Origin: Vibrio ostreae
GTDB lineage: Bacteria > Pseudomonadota > Gammaproteobacteria > Enterobacterales > Vibrionaceae
Reading direction: 5' to 3'
Assembly (NCBI RefSeq): GCF_019226825.1
Contig: NZ_CP076643.1
Span: 2,480,001-2,544,000 of the forward strand
Length of the DNA stretch: 64,000 nucleotides
Shown in pieces: positions 51,373 through 60,342 of this stretch (positions are counted from its first letter, which is position 1; each line of letters opens with the position of its first letter). A program made the position numbers and the translations under genes. The notes below the pieces were generated by a model. That model did no database searches. It had not been told where the DNA came from and saw only the letters and a list, made by a program, of their open reading frames with translations.

Positions 51373-52299
51373 ATGAACAATTTTACGCATCAGCTGTATA
51401 TTTTAACCGAGCATGATGAGCTCTATCGCCGGGCGATTGAAACGCTCAATCTGCCGGACCTGACCATCACCACCAACCGGGATGAAGCCACCCTGCTACT
51501 GGCTGCACCGCCAATGGCCGCGCCGTACCTGAATGACTTCCCGCGCCTCACCTGGCTGCAGTCGGCCTATGCCGGGGTCGACGCCCTGATGGCACCGGGC
51601 TTGCGCCAGGATTATGAGCTGACCAATGTCAAAGGCATCTTCGGCCAGCAAATCGCCGAATACGTGCTGGGCTACGCGATAAGCCATTACCGCCATTTTG
51701 CCTGCTATCAACAGCAGCAAACTCAGCAACGGTGGCAACCGCACCTCTATCAGTCACTGAGCGGCAAAACAATGACCATACTCGGCACCGGTTCCATTGG
51801 CAGCCATCTGGCCAAGGTAGCCAGTGCCTTCGGTCTGGAAGTGATTGGCGTCAACCGTTCCGGCATTCCACCCAAACAGAGCCAGTTCACCACCACCTAT
51901 CATGTCAACGAACTGGGCGCGGCACTGGCGAAAGCGGACATCATAGTCAACACCCTGCCCAATACACCGGACACCATTGGCCTGCTCGGCGCGGAGACTT
52001 TTGCCCACTGTCACCAGGCATTGCTGTTTAATGTCGGACGTGGCAAAACTCTGGTGGAAGACGATCTAATCCCGGCCATCGACGCCGGCCAGCTGGCGCA
52101 CGCTTTTCTCGATGTGTTTGTCAGCGAGCCACTGACCGCTGACCATCCATTCTGGCGCCATACGGCGATTACCGTCACGCCACACATTGCTGCGCTGAGC
52201 TTCCCTGAGCAGGTCGTGGAAATTTTTGCCGCCAACTACGCCCTGTGGCGCGACGGCTTCCGCCTCCAGCACCGTATCGATTTCAGTAAAGGTTACTGA
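51373..52299 (+). CDS. D-isomer-specific 2-hydroxyacid dehydrogenase
   Basis: 308-residue NAD(P)-dependent oxidoreductase. The Rossmann motif TMTILGTGSIGSHLAKVASAFGLEVIGVNRSG (near 132-163) and the catalytic features NVGRGKTLVEDDLIPAI, FVSEPL (Glu) and HIAALSFPEQ (His) are present. Arg in TNVKG-type position and overall length fit the GhrA/SerA-like group; specificity is unclear. The stop overlaps the next ATG (TGATG), so it is coupled to the uracil-DNA-glycosylase-like gene. Confidence 0.88.
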   Translation: MNNFTHQLYILTEHDELYRRAIETLNLPDLTITTNRDEATLLLAAPPMAAPYLNDFPRLTWLQSAYAGVDALMAPGLRQDYELTNVKGIFGQQIAEYVLGYAISHYRHFACYQQQQTQQRWQPHLYQSLSGKTMTILGTGSIGSHLAKVASAFGLEVIGVNRSGIPPKQSQFTTTYHVNELGAALAKADIIVNTLPNTPDTIGLLGAETFAHCHQALLFNVGRGKTLVEDDLIPAIDAGQLAHAFLDVFVSEPLTADHPFWRHTAITVTPHIAALSFPEQVVEIFAANYALWRDGFRLQHRIDFSKGY

Positions 52300-52943
52300 T
52301 GCGCCGCGCAGACATTCCCACCACCGATCCGCTGCAGCCGCTGCTGGGGGAGATCCGTCACTGCCGGGTGTGCGAACCCGATTTGCCACTCGGCGCTAAC
52401 CCGGTGATTCAGGCTCATGGCGATGCACGCATCCTGATCATCGGCCAGGCGCCGGGGCTTAAAGTGCACCAAAGCTCCGTGCCATGGAACGACCCAAGCG
52501 GCGACCGGCTGCGCAGCTGGCTCAACATCGACCGCGACACCTTTTACGACCCGCGCCAGGTTGCCATCATGCCAATGGGGCTGTGCTACCCCGGACGGGG
52601 CAAAAGCGGCGACCTGCCGCCACGCAAAGAGTGCGCGCCACTGTGGCACGCCAAAGTATTACAGCAACTGCCCAATATTGAACTGACACTGCTGATCGGC
52701 CAGTACGCGCAGAACTATTATTTATCCGGGGTCACTCAGCCAGAGAAGCCAAAGACTCTGACCGAAACCGTGCGCCAGTGGCAACTCTGGGCGCCGCACT
52801 ATGTGCCGCTGCCGCATCCGTCACCGCGTAATACTTTGTGGTTGAAGAAAAACCCATGGTTCGAAACCGAGGTTGTGCCCTTTTTATCCAAGCAATTACA
52901 TGACATTCTCAATTGTCAGAAAAAAGTCAAAAACCTGATCTGA
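52299..52943 (+). CDS. Uracil-DNA glycosylase superfamily protein
   Basis: 214 residues. Motif A-like IIGQAPGLKVHQSSVPWNDPSGDRL (near 48-73), and the C-terminal PHPSPRN loop (near 172-178) identify the UDG fold. Two cysteines at the N terminus (C22-x2-C25) and two more near residues 99 and 115 (GLCYPGR, KECAPLW) could bind an iron-sulfur cluster, as in family 4 enzymes. The usual catalytic residues differ from Ung, so activity is uncertain. Translationally coupled to the dehydrogenase. Confidence 0.8.
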   Translation: MRRADIPTTDPLQPLLGEIRHCRVCEPDLPLGANPVIQAHGDARILIIGQAPGLKVHQSSVPWNDPSGDRLRSWLNIDRDTFYDPRQVAIMPMGLCYPGRGKSGDLPPRKECAPLWHAKVLQQLPNIELTLLIGQYAQNYYLSGVTQPEKPKTLTETVRQWQLWAPHYVPLPHPSPRNTLWLKKNPWFETEVVPFLSKQLHDILNCQKKVKNLI

Positions 52944-53048
52944 CTCATAAAAATGTGACACTCTACCAAGAAATGCGTTTATCTCAAAAACACATACATA
53001 TAGTATTCAGTGCACAAACACGTCTTGTAGTGCCACTGATTTGATAAC

Positions 53049-54023
53049 ATGCTAACCATAAAAAGAAAGCTCATTCTCGGCTTATGCAGTCTCGCGCTGT
53101 TGGCCTGTCAGTCGACCACCGCGCCGGACTGGTACAGCGCACCACCAACCAATGACCCGCAGTACCTCACCGCCGTCGGTCAGGGCCTCAATCTGACTCA
53201 GGCCAAGCAATCGGCACTCAGTCAAATCAATGCCCAGCTCTGGACCCAAATCAACTCCTCGTTTGTCTCACGCGACATCGTCCAGAGCCGTAACCAGTCT
53301 GAGCATGCCAGTTCTCTCATCGATAACCATGTCAACAGCAAAACCGCCAATATCACTCTGACCGGCATCGATTATCCGCAGGTCGCTAAGAACGATATCG
53401 GTTATTACGTCCAGGCGAAAGTCAGCCGCGACACTGTGGTGCGCCAGCTGCGCTCCGAGATTGAACAGAGTAACCGTCATGCACAAGCCGTGCTGCAACA
53501 GCGCCAGCATCAGGATGCCCTGTTGTGGTGGCTGGCCAACCGCGCGCAAAGCGAGCAAGCTCAGGCCGTTGCCGTGCGTCAGGCGATGTTGCGCGCCCTC
53601 GGTCAGGACGATATACCTAAGGCAGAAAGTATCGACCAGCTGGCTTCGGCACTGGCGCAAGTGCAGTCCGGCATTGTTATCCGCGTCTCCGCCAGCCGCA
53701 AAGATCAAAAAAGCGCTGAGCTGCTGGCAGAGCAGTTTTCCAAGCAAAGCCTGAAAACCACCTTCAGCGGCACCCCAAATACCACCCACGTACTCAAATT
53801 AACGTCACAGTTGCGCCAGAGCACGGTCGGCCAAGCCTATATTTCTACGCAGTTTACGACACTAAAACTCCAGGGTCGTAACGGCAACATACTCGCGAGT
53901 CACGAGATTATTTCCAGTGGTAACTCACTGACCAATTATACCTTCTCGAAAGAAGGGGCTGAGCGCAATTTCGCAGACACTGTCAGCGCTCAAGGGCTGT
54001 GGACTTCACTTGGAATTCAATAA
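53049..54023 (+). CDS. LPP20-family lipoprotein, long form
   Basis: 324 residues. Lipoprotein signal MLTIKRKLILGLCSLALLAC with lipobox LLAC at about residue 20. An LPP20-like region (about 25-150) includes PDWYSAPPTNDPQYLTAVGQGLNLTQAKQSAL and ends in a strand like GYYVQAKVSRDTVVRQL; a second domain follows (SGIVIRVSASRKDQK, then THVLKLTSQLRQSTVG). First of three consecutive lipoprotein genes; the second begins about 100 bases after the stop. Role unknown, likely outer-membrane or periplasmic. Confidence 0.72.
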   Translation: MLTIKRKLILGLCSLALLACQSTTAPDWYSAPPTNDPQYLTAVGQGLNLTQAKQSALSQINAQLWTQINSSFVSRDIVQSRNQSEHASSLIDNHVNSKTANITLTGIDYPQVAKNDIGYYVQAKVSRDTVVRQLRSEIEQSNRHAQAVLQQRQHQDALLWWLANRAQSEQAQAVAVRQAMLRALGQDDIPKAESIDQLASALAQVQSGIVIRVSASRKDQKSAELLAEQFSKQSLKTTFSGTPNTTHVLKLTSQLRQSTVGQAYISTQFTTLKLQGRNGNILASHEIISSGNSLTNYTFSKEGAERNFADTVSAQGLWTSLGIQ

Positions 54024-54120
54024 ACAGAGGCACGGGATTGAATAAGAAAAGCTTGGTATTAAACCAGCAAGATCCCGGGTTCAAATAAATAAAGAAAATA
54101 ACAATATGGAGTTGTCTATT

Positions 54121-55134
54121 ATGTTCAAACCAACCGCAGTGGCGCTGGGTGTGTCGGTTCTACTTTCTGGCTGTAAATTGATGGGGGAAGATGCCATCTG
54201 TACCCCGGATACCGCCGTGCCATTAGCACAAGCGGCAGTGACCGCAGCCTCAAGTGAAGACCGTAAAGTGATCGTATTACCTGTCGATATGGAATATGAA
54301 GACAGTGCACAGAAACGCATGAAGTCGAGTATGCGTAACTCACTGGAAAGTCAGGTTATCAGCACAGGTACTCAACTGGTCGACCGTAAACTGGCCAACA
54401 AACTGAAAAGTGAAATCAAGCTGGCAGAACAAAGCGGCCGTTACAACACCAAGGGCGTGCCGATTGCGGATTACGCTGTGCTGACCGAAATCACCAACTC
54501 AGATTTGTCGGCGTCTTTCAGTGAGTCTTACACCTATAAAACCAAAAAAGGCGAAACCAAACGTGTGCCGTCGAAATGCAGTTTTACCGTCGACGTCAAA
54601 GCGATCGTCAAAGTGGTTTCCCTGCCGGATATGGCTCTGGTGAAACGCATTGAGATCAGCGGCGATGAAAGCGCCACCAGCGAAACCCGTGATTCACGTT
54701 GCCCTATCTCGCCGGCCAGTTACAAAGGCATGGCAACCAAAGCTGCGGCAGAAGCGGTTGAATATAGCGGCGACATCAAAGAGCTGCTGGCAGCACAAGC
54801 CTCGGTACTGGAGCTGCGTCAGTGTGAAACCGGCTCTATGGTTAAAATCGGTGTGGGTTCAGACAAAAACGTGCAACCAAACGACGAAGTCTCTTTCTCC
54901 ACCATTATGAAAAACGCTTCCGGTGAGAAAGAAACCTTTGCTGTCGGTGAAGGTGAAGTGGTCAACAACCCTCAGCACGGCATCAAGCCAAAATATTCCT
55001 GGGTGAACATCGACGAAGAAACAGCACTGAAACTGCATATTGGAGATGCGGCGAAAATCGTACCGTCAACGTGCCAAAACTTATTTGATTTGCAGTGCCA
55101 CACCAAAAACATGATGGAAACGGCGGGACTATAA
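54121..55134 (+). CDS. CsgG/FlgO-like lipoprotein, unknown function
   Basis: 337 residues from MFKPTAVALGVSVLLSGCKLMG, with lipobox LSGC at residue 18. The start at 54121 is preferred over ATG at 54106 because GGAG lies nine bases before it and the lipobox spacing is normal. The body has an FlgO/LpoB/CsgG-like pattern: KVIVLPVDMEYEDSAQKRMKSSMRNSLESQVISTGTQLVDRKLANKLKSEI. The stop is four bases from the next ATG. Family assignment is tentative. Confidence 0.65.
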   Translation: MFKPTAVALGVSVLLSGCKLMGEDAICTPDTAVPLAQAAVTAASSEDRKVIVLPVDMEYEDSAQKRMKSSMRNSLESQVISTGTQLVDRKLANKLKSEIKLAEQSGRYNTKGVPIADYAVLTEITNSDLSASFSESYTYKTKKGETKRVPSKCSFTVDVKAIVKVVSLPDMALVKRIEISGDESATSETRDSRCPISPASYKGMATKAAAEAVEYSGDIKELLAAQASVLELRQCETGSMVKIGVGSDKNVQPNDEVSFSTIMKNASGEKETFAVGEGEVVNNPQHGIKPKYSWVNIDEETALKLHIGDAAKIVPSTCQNLFDLQCHTKNMMETAGL

Positions 55135-55137
55135 ACC

Positions 55138-55734
55138 ATGAAAAAAACGATATTAATGAGCCTGATGGCACTGTCGCTGGCGGCATGTAACAGCACTCAA
55201 ACTGTAGAGCAAGCGCAGCAGTTCGCGCAGTGTACTTTCCCGGATGCACCAACCACAGAAGCACCCGCCTGGATCTGTGATGTGATGCCAAACGATCTGG
55301 AAGCCGGAGCCATGGGTTACGCCAAAAAAAGCGTTGCGGGTATGGGCGTGATGCGCAAAGTGGCTATCAACGAAGCACGCGTACAACTGGCCGCGCAATT
55401 CCAGACCGACGTCAACAACCTGTTTAAACAAGCGGTGGAAAGTTCGGTCGATACCGATGAAACCGGCGCGATCGAAAGCGTGGTTGAGACGTTTGAAAGC
55501 GTAACCAAAAACGTGGTGACCCGCAGCCTGTCTAACAGCAAGCTGATCGTCAGCCAGGTCAGTCCGACCGGCGGCCTGTACGTACTGGTGGGTATGGACA
55601 AAGCGACCTATCAGGCCAACGTGGATCAGGTAGTCGATGCGGCGGCCAAAGAGTCTCAACTGTGGAGCCAGTTCAATTCAGAGAAAGCTGAGCAAGAGCT
55701 CAGCAATGCGCTGAATTCACTGAAAACCATGTGA
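55138..55734 (+). CDS. LPP20-family lipoprotein, short form
   Basis: 198 residues: MKKTILMSLMALSLAACNSTQ with lipobox LAAC at residue 17. It has the LPP20 pattern PAWICDV...AMGYAKKSVAGMGVMRKVAINEARVQLAAQFQTDVNNLF and a central GGLYVLVGMDK strand, comparable to flagellar FlgP. Encoded three bases after the CsgG/FlgO-like gene, and so co-translated with it. Together the three genes look like a paralogue of the flgT-flgO-flgP group of polar flagellum outer-membrane proteins (inference). Confidence 0.72.
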   Translation: MKKTILMSLMALSLAACNSTQTVEQAQQFAQCTFPDAPTTEAPAWICDVMPNDLEAGAMGYAKKSVAGMGVMRKVAINEARVQLAAQFQTDVNNLFKQAVESSVDTDETGAIESVVETFESVTKNVVTRSLSNSKLIVSQVSPTGGLYVLVGMDKATYQANVDQVVDAAAKESQLWSQFNSEKAEQELSNALNSLKTM

Positions 55735-55890
55735 TATCAAAGCGGATAAGCCGTGATTTCCCTCTGCTTCGCCATGGTCATCACTGCTTAACCTGATACA
55801 GAAGTATTCAGACGGGTAAATCATATCAGCAGGGAGAAGGACTCTCCCTGCTGGTGTCTCACTCGCTGATCGATTGGTTAGGACCTGCCA

Positions 55891-57495
55891 ATGCGACTAT
55901 TTTCGAAAACACTTATCGCCCTTTCACTCTCCGCTCTCTGTTCCGGCAGTTTTATCGCCCATGCGACCACGACAAGCCAGGACGCCGAACTGACCCAAGC
56001 CACCGCCCAGGTACGCAATCCGCAGGATCGCTCTGCCGAGTTTGCCAAATGGGTCGATGAGCGCCTGAATGAATACGAAACGTGGCGCGAAGATTACACC
56101 CGCGATCTCGACCACAAGCGCCAACAATTGATTGACCAGTGGGGCAGCGCGCAAATCTCCGATGCCACTACAGACGTGGAATACAGCACCGACAGTACGG
56201 TGAGAAAAGTGGTCGATTATCAGGACAACACCGCAACCGTATCTGTCCTGGTCGACGCCAGCATGAGTGATGAGCAGGCCAAGCAACTGCTACTGGCACA
56301 AACCGCATTACCGGATGGCGAAACGGCCGACCTGAATCAGGCGACCCTATACCAGCAGAGCGTCAAATACTCAGGTGCTGAAGAGAAACGTGAAACAGAT
56401 TTTGTCCTCAGCCAGACCCGCGCCCAGATGAACGAATTTGATGTCCAGGCCGAACGCCTGGTGATGGCCAATATCGGCATCAGTGATCAATTTATCTATC
56501 AGCGCGCCTACATTAAAAAGCTGGCCCTGATTGACGAAGCCAAACTGCGCATCCAGGCAATCCGTGAACAGTACAGCGCCAAACGGGCAGAACTCGGCAT
56601 ACCGGAACCTGAGCGTACAACCAGCGAGCCAACGAAGACCGTGGTTCAAAGCGATCCTGTTTCTAAACGCGAAGCTGTTTCTAAACACGCTTCCGTTTCT
56701 AAAGATAATGCCGGTGAGAAAAACACCGCCGGTCAGCAAAATAATAACGGCGAACAAACTGAGCGTCAGATTGCCACCGTCAGCACGCAACAGCCGGAAA
56801 CTGGCGCGCAGCAAGCGACGGCTTCTAAGGCAAGTGCGCAAGCAGCAAAGGCAGCACAAACCCAAAGCAGCCAGCCAAACGAGAAATCTCAGCCTGCTGC
56901 GAAAAAAATCGTCAGCTACAAGATCAGCCTGCCCAATAACAGCCTGACCAAACGTGCTCAGCAGTATCAGCCGATAGCACAGCAAGAGAGCGAGAAGTTC
57001 TCGGTCAACCCGGCGCTGGTCATGGCGATCATGCACAGTGAATCGGCGTTCCGCCCGGAGGCAAAATCCCACGTGCCGGCCTTTGGTCTGATGCAAATCG
57101 TGCCGACCACCGCCGGTCACGATGTCAATCTGCAGGTACGAAACATTGATGCCCCCATGCGCGAAGCCGAACTGTATCAGCCGCCGGTCAACGTCGAAAC
57201 CGGTACCGCCTATCTGCATATTCTCGACAGCAAGTATCTGAAAAACATTAAGGATGAGCAGAGCCGGCTGTACTGCACCATCGCCGCCTATAACACAGGG
57301 GCTGGCAACGTGGCGCGCGCCTTTAACCCGGATCGTTCAACCAATATTCGTAAAGCCGCCACCACCATCAACCAACTGACGCCGCAGCAGGTTTACCAGC
57401 AGTTGATGACCAACCTGCCTTACGACGAAACCAAGAATTATCTGAAAAAGGTATCGGCACGTATTGCACTCTACCAACCGCAAAGCGCGCTTTAA
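55891..57495 (+). CDS. Lytic murein transglycosylase, MltC-like
   Basis: 534 residues. Signal peptide (LIALSLSALCSGSFIAHA, no lipobox, unlike MltC), an N-terminal domain like DUF3393 (about 45-210), then a long Gln/Ser/Ala-rich linker (about 240-345, with three VSK units), and a C-terminal SLT domain with catalytic Glu in AIMHSESAF (near residue 388), AFGLMQIVPTTAGHDV and AAYNTGAGNVARAF. It cleaves peptidoglycan glycan strands. Downstream of the three lipoproteins by 157 bases. Confidence 0.85.
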   Translation: MRLFSKTLIALSLSALCSGSFIAHATTTSQDAELTQATAQVRNPQDRSAEFAKWVDERLNEYETWREDYTRDLDHKRQQLIDQWGSAQISDATTDVEYSTDSTVRKVVDYQDNTATVSVLVDASMSDEQAKQLLLAQTALPDGETADLNQATLYQQSVKYSGAEEKRETDFVLSQTRAQMNEFDVQAERLVMANIGISDQFIYQRAYIKKLALIDEAKLRIQAIREQYSAKRAELGIPEPERTTSEPTKTVVQSDPVSKREAVSKHASVSKDNAGEKNTAGQQNNNGEQTERQIATVSTQQPETGAQQATASKASAQAAKAAQTQSSQPNEKSQPAAKKIVSYKISLPNNSLTKRAQQYQPIAQQESEKFSVNPALVMAIMHSESAFRPEAKSHVPAFGLMQIVPTTAGHDVNLQVRNIDAPMREAELYQPPVNVETGTAYLHILDSKYLKNIKDEQSRLYCTIAAYNTGAGNVARAFNPDRSTNIRKAATTINQLTPQQVYQQLMTNLPYDETKNYLKKVSARIALYQPQSAL

Positions 57496-57546
57496 GCCTC
57501 TGGCAGGCAGGGCCAAGCAACAGCAACAGAAACAGGAGCAGCGGCG

Positions 57547-57729
57547 ATGTTGCGCTTAATGCCGATAATTTTAATCGTGACCGGTATCTATATCGGTATG
57601 CAATATAAGGACACCCTCATTGACTGGCTGGGTCAGGACTCGCTCGATAACATCGAAGACCTGGCGACGGAAATGGTCAGTCAGAGTGGTGATGCCATTG
57701 TCGATAAACTGAAAGAGATGAAAGAGTAG
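57547..57729 (+). CDS. Small membrane-anchored protein, unknown
   Basis: 60 residues: a single membrane segment (LMPIILIVTGIYIGMQY) followed by an acidic-helical tail (DTLIDWLGQDSLDNIEDLATEMV). Not recognised. The next gene starts two bases after its stop, so the two are probably translated together, and it may help anchor the partner. Confidence 0.6.
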   Translation: MLRLMPIILIVTGIYIGMQYKDTLIDWLGQDSLDNIEDLATEMVSQSGDAIVDKLKEMKE

Positions 57730-57731
57730 TC

Positions 57732-58505
57732 ATGTCAAATCAGCAACAAACTCTGGACCAGTCCGGGCAGCCACAGGCTGAACAAGGCAGTGTACTGAAA
57801 CAGCAGTGGGGCAAAATCATCGCTCTGGTCTCTATCGTCGCGATTGCGCTGGGCAGTTTTAATGACAGCATGGACGCGCTGGAGAAAATCTACGATTTCT
57901 CGCTGGCCCAGTTCACCGACATTCCCTCCCAGAACAAGCTGGATAAAGTCTACGTGCGCGCTTCGGCTAGCGTGCTGGATGAAGCACTGGGCGCACCGGT
58001 TTACATCAAGCGCTCCGGTGCCGGTGATGTGATCAAGTATTATCAGGATGACCGCTTTGTGCTGTCGGCAGTGATCAAAGATGATGCGATTGCGGCCTAC
58101 CTGGTCTTTCCGGCCAACGGCTTTATGCCGGATACCAGCAAATCGTCCGGCGGCAGCGATCTGCTGCGCAGCCACTTTGGCGACCAGGAAGGCGTGAGCG
58201 ATCTGCGCGCGGCGCTGTCGCGTATGCTGACCTACTATATTGAAGAGAACACCGGCGGCGAGTTCAATACTCTGTATAACTCGGTCAGCGGCTACTCGGA
58301 TTTTGAAACCAGCCTGAGTGAGCAGCAACGTGCCCAGTTGGGTCGTCTGGTTGACGATATGCTGCTGGGCGATGATGTCAGCGATGCCGCGCAAACTCTG
58401 CGTCACAATCTGATTCCGAACTTTTACGGTTACAGCACCATCGGCCTGTCAGCACTGGAAGATGCGATTCTGACCAAATCCGAGTTCCGCCTTATCCAGC
58501 CCTGA
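57732..58505 (+). CDS. Membrane-anchored protein of unknown function (possibly ETEC_3214 domain)
   Basis: 257 residues: short cytoplasmic N terminus, one membrane segment (IIALVSIVAIALGSF, about 29-43), then an extracytoplasmic domain. KLDKVYVRASASVLDEALGAPVYIKR and VIKYYQDDRFVLSAVIKDDAIAAYLVFPANG look like the ETEC_3214-type domain; this is from memory and tentative. Coupled to the 60-residue membrane protein. It ends at a terminator. Confidence 0.6.
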   Translation: MSNQQQTLDQSGQPQAEQGSVLKQQWGKIIALVSIVAIALGSFNDSMDALEKIYDFSLAQFTDIPSQNKLDKVYVRASASVLDEALGAPVYIKRSGAGDVIKYYQDDRFVLSAVIKDDAIAAYLVFPANGFMPDTSKSSGGSDLLRSHFGDQEGVSDLRAALSRMLTYYIEENTGGEFNTLYNSVSGYSDFETSLSEQQRAQLGRLVDDMLLGDDVSDAAQTLRHNLIPNFYGYSTIGLSALEDAILTKSEFRLIQP

Positions 58506-58529
58506 GCTGTCACAACGGAACCCGAAAAT

Positions 58530-58568
58530 AAAAAGGCCGCGTCCGGTATCACTGGGCGCGGCCTTTTT
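58530..58568. terminator. Bidirectional terminator
   Basis: AAAAAGGCCGCG / CGCGGCCTTTTT stem with an internal CCGG-TATCA-CTGG, between convergent genes. Confidence 0.9.
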
Positions 58569-58602
58569 ATTACTGGCGGATTGAATCCAATAAATGACGG
58601 GT

Positions 58603-59922
58603 TTAATCCACCACGTTATACCCTTCACTGCGCAGCAGCGCGGCAAACGCTTCACGCGCGCTCTGCTCACCGTGGATCAGATGCACCGCTTTCGGCTTGT
58701 CGTCCAGGCCATGGACAAAATTGAGTAAATCCTCCTGATCGGCATGAGCCGAATAACCCGACATGACGTGGATCTGTGCATTCACCACAATTTCCTCATC
58801 ATCAATAGTGACGGTTTTATCGCCCTGCATCAGCGCGCGGCCTAACGTGCCTTGCGCCTGAAAGCCAGCAAAAATCACATCGGTGCGCTCATCCGGCAGT
58901 AAGGCTTTGAGATAATCAACAATCCGCCCGCCTTCGCACATGCCGGAAGCCGCGACCACAATCGAGGCTTCACCGGTTGAAGCCAGGCGATTAACCAGCG
59001 CCAGATGCGAGCGGTGATCTTCAATCAGGACACACTGGTCAAACGCGAGCGGATGACGGTGCATTTCCAGGCGTTGCTTAGCCTCCTCACCCCACAACTG
59101 TTTAAAGCGGCGATACGATTCCGTCACCTTTTGCGCCATCGGTGAATCGAGAATAATCGGCAGGTCGGCCTTGATCTGATGCTGATAAACCAGCTGCTCA
59201 ATATCAAACAGCAGCTCCTGGGTTCGTCCGACACTGAACGCCGGGATCAAAATCGTGCCGCCATCGGCCAGCGAGCGGCTGATAATCTCATTGAGCTTTT
59301 GCGCGCGCACTTCCACCCCGTCATGCTGCGAACCGCCATAGGTGGTTTCCAGCACCAGGTAATCGGCATGCATCGGCGCAACCGGATCCGGCAGCAGAGG
59401 GGTATTACTCGGCCCCAGATCGCCGGAGAAGATGATCACTTCCTGATTCGGCAACTGGATTTCCACATAGGCCGAACCGAGAATGTGTCCGGCCGGGACA
59501 AACTGACACTGCAACATATGCCCGAGCGGCGATTCAATCCGGAACCGCGTTTCGTACTCCACCGGCTCGAGCAGATGATCGATTTTATCCAGCACCACTT
59601 CGCGCTGTTTGGCAGATAAATCCGACTGCAGCTTCATGCCATCTTGCAGCATCAGCGGGATCAGCTCTGCCGTGGCCGGCGTGCAGTAAATCGGCGCGCT
59701 GAAGCCAAGCGCAATCAGCCACGGCAGACGGCCGATGTGGTCAATATGGGCATGGGTCAGCAGCAACGCCTGTATCGGCTCGATATCAAACTCCGCCTCG
59801 GCGTCCTGCACATCCTGGCCCTGAAACATGCCGCAGTCGATCAGTACCGCCAGGTCATCGACCCGCAGCTCGTGGCACGAGCCGGTTACCGTATGTTTAC
59901 CACCATGATGAATCAGTTGCAT
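58603..59922 (-). CDS. Metallo-beta-lactamase/beta-CASP RNA-processing-like hydrolase
   Basis: 439 residues from MQLIHHGGKHTVTGSCHEL. Metal motif THAHIDHIG (HxHxDH, near residues 56-64), further His in AGHILGSAYVE, and Asp in IFSGDLG. The beta-CASP domain contains TILIPAFSVGRTQELL, GMCEGGRI and the terminal SGYSAHADQEDLL. The fold is that of CPSF73/RNase J relatives acting on RNA. A longer frame from 60024 is not supported by similarity. No ribonuclease-specific domain follows. Target is unknown. Confidence 0.9.
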   Translation of the reverse strand: MQLIHHGGKHTVTGSCHELRVDDLAVLIDCGMFQGQDVQDAEAEFDIEPIQALLLTHAHIDHIGRLPWLIALGFSAPIYCTPATAELIPLMLQDGMKLQSDLSAKQREVVLDKIDHLLEPVEYETRFRIESPLGHMLQCQFVPAGHILGSAYVEIQLPNQEVIIFSGDLGPSNTPLLPDPVAPMHADYLVLETTYGGSQHDGVEVRAQKLNEIISRSLADGGTILIPAFSVGRTQELLFDIEQLVYQHQIKADLPIILDSPMAQKVTESYRRFKQLWGEEAKQRLEMHRHPLAFDQCVLIEDHRSHLALVNRLASTGEASIVVAASGMCEGGRIVDYLKALLPDERTDVIFAGFQAQGTLGRALMQGDKTVTIDDEEIVVNAQIHVMSGYSAHADQEDLLNFVHGLDDKPKAVHLIHGEQSAREAFAALLRSEGYNVVD

Positions 59923-60342
59923 GCGCGTTTCCTTGTAAAGCTGAAGTGACACTCCGCATAGCGCGAAGCGCTGAGTAGCAGAGCCGGCAACCTTCCCGGC
60001 GTGGCCTGCCGTTACTAGCAGCATAGTCTGAAAAGCGGGATATTAACCGGACGCACTGAGCACTCTGCGACAGATTTCAAACCCGGCGTTGCACCTGGCC
60101 CGCGATTTCGCTTCCCGCTTTGAAGTGGCTCGAAAAACGCATCATCCGCGCACAAACCCCATCACCCGCTCTCACAGCTGCGAGTCACTTAACGCCTGCA
60201 AAGCAACGCGCTGTTGCCTTCTCAGCCATCGCTGAACACTCACTCGCAGCGCGGCACTTTCAATAGTGGTTCCAGGCTGCAATACGGTTACAACCACAGC
60301 TTTGCATTGATTTATCCCTTTCCATCAATCCGGAGCCAGGCC
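59923..60342. other. Divergent intergenic region, no gene recognised
   Basis: 420 bases between the beta-CASP hydrolase and the alpha/beta hydrolase. It presumably holds both promoters, but no convincing -35/-10 pair or operator was identified. A reading frame that opens at 60214 only extends the downstream gene and is not supported. Confidence 0.5.

Noticed and set aside
59923..60024. 34-residue extension of the beta-CASP hydrolase
   Set aside because: The extra residues resemble nothing in the family, and MQLIHHGG is the usual start.
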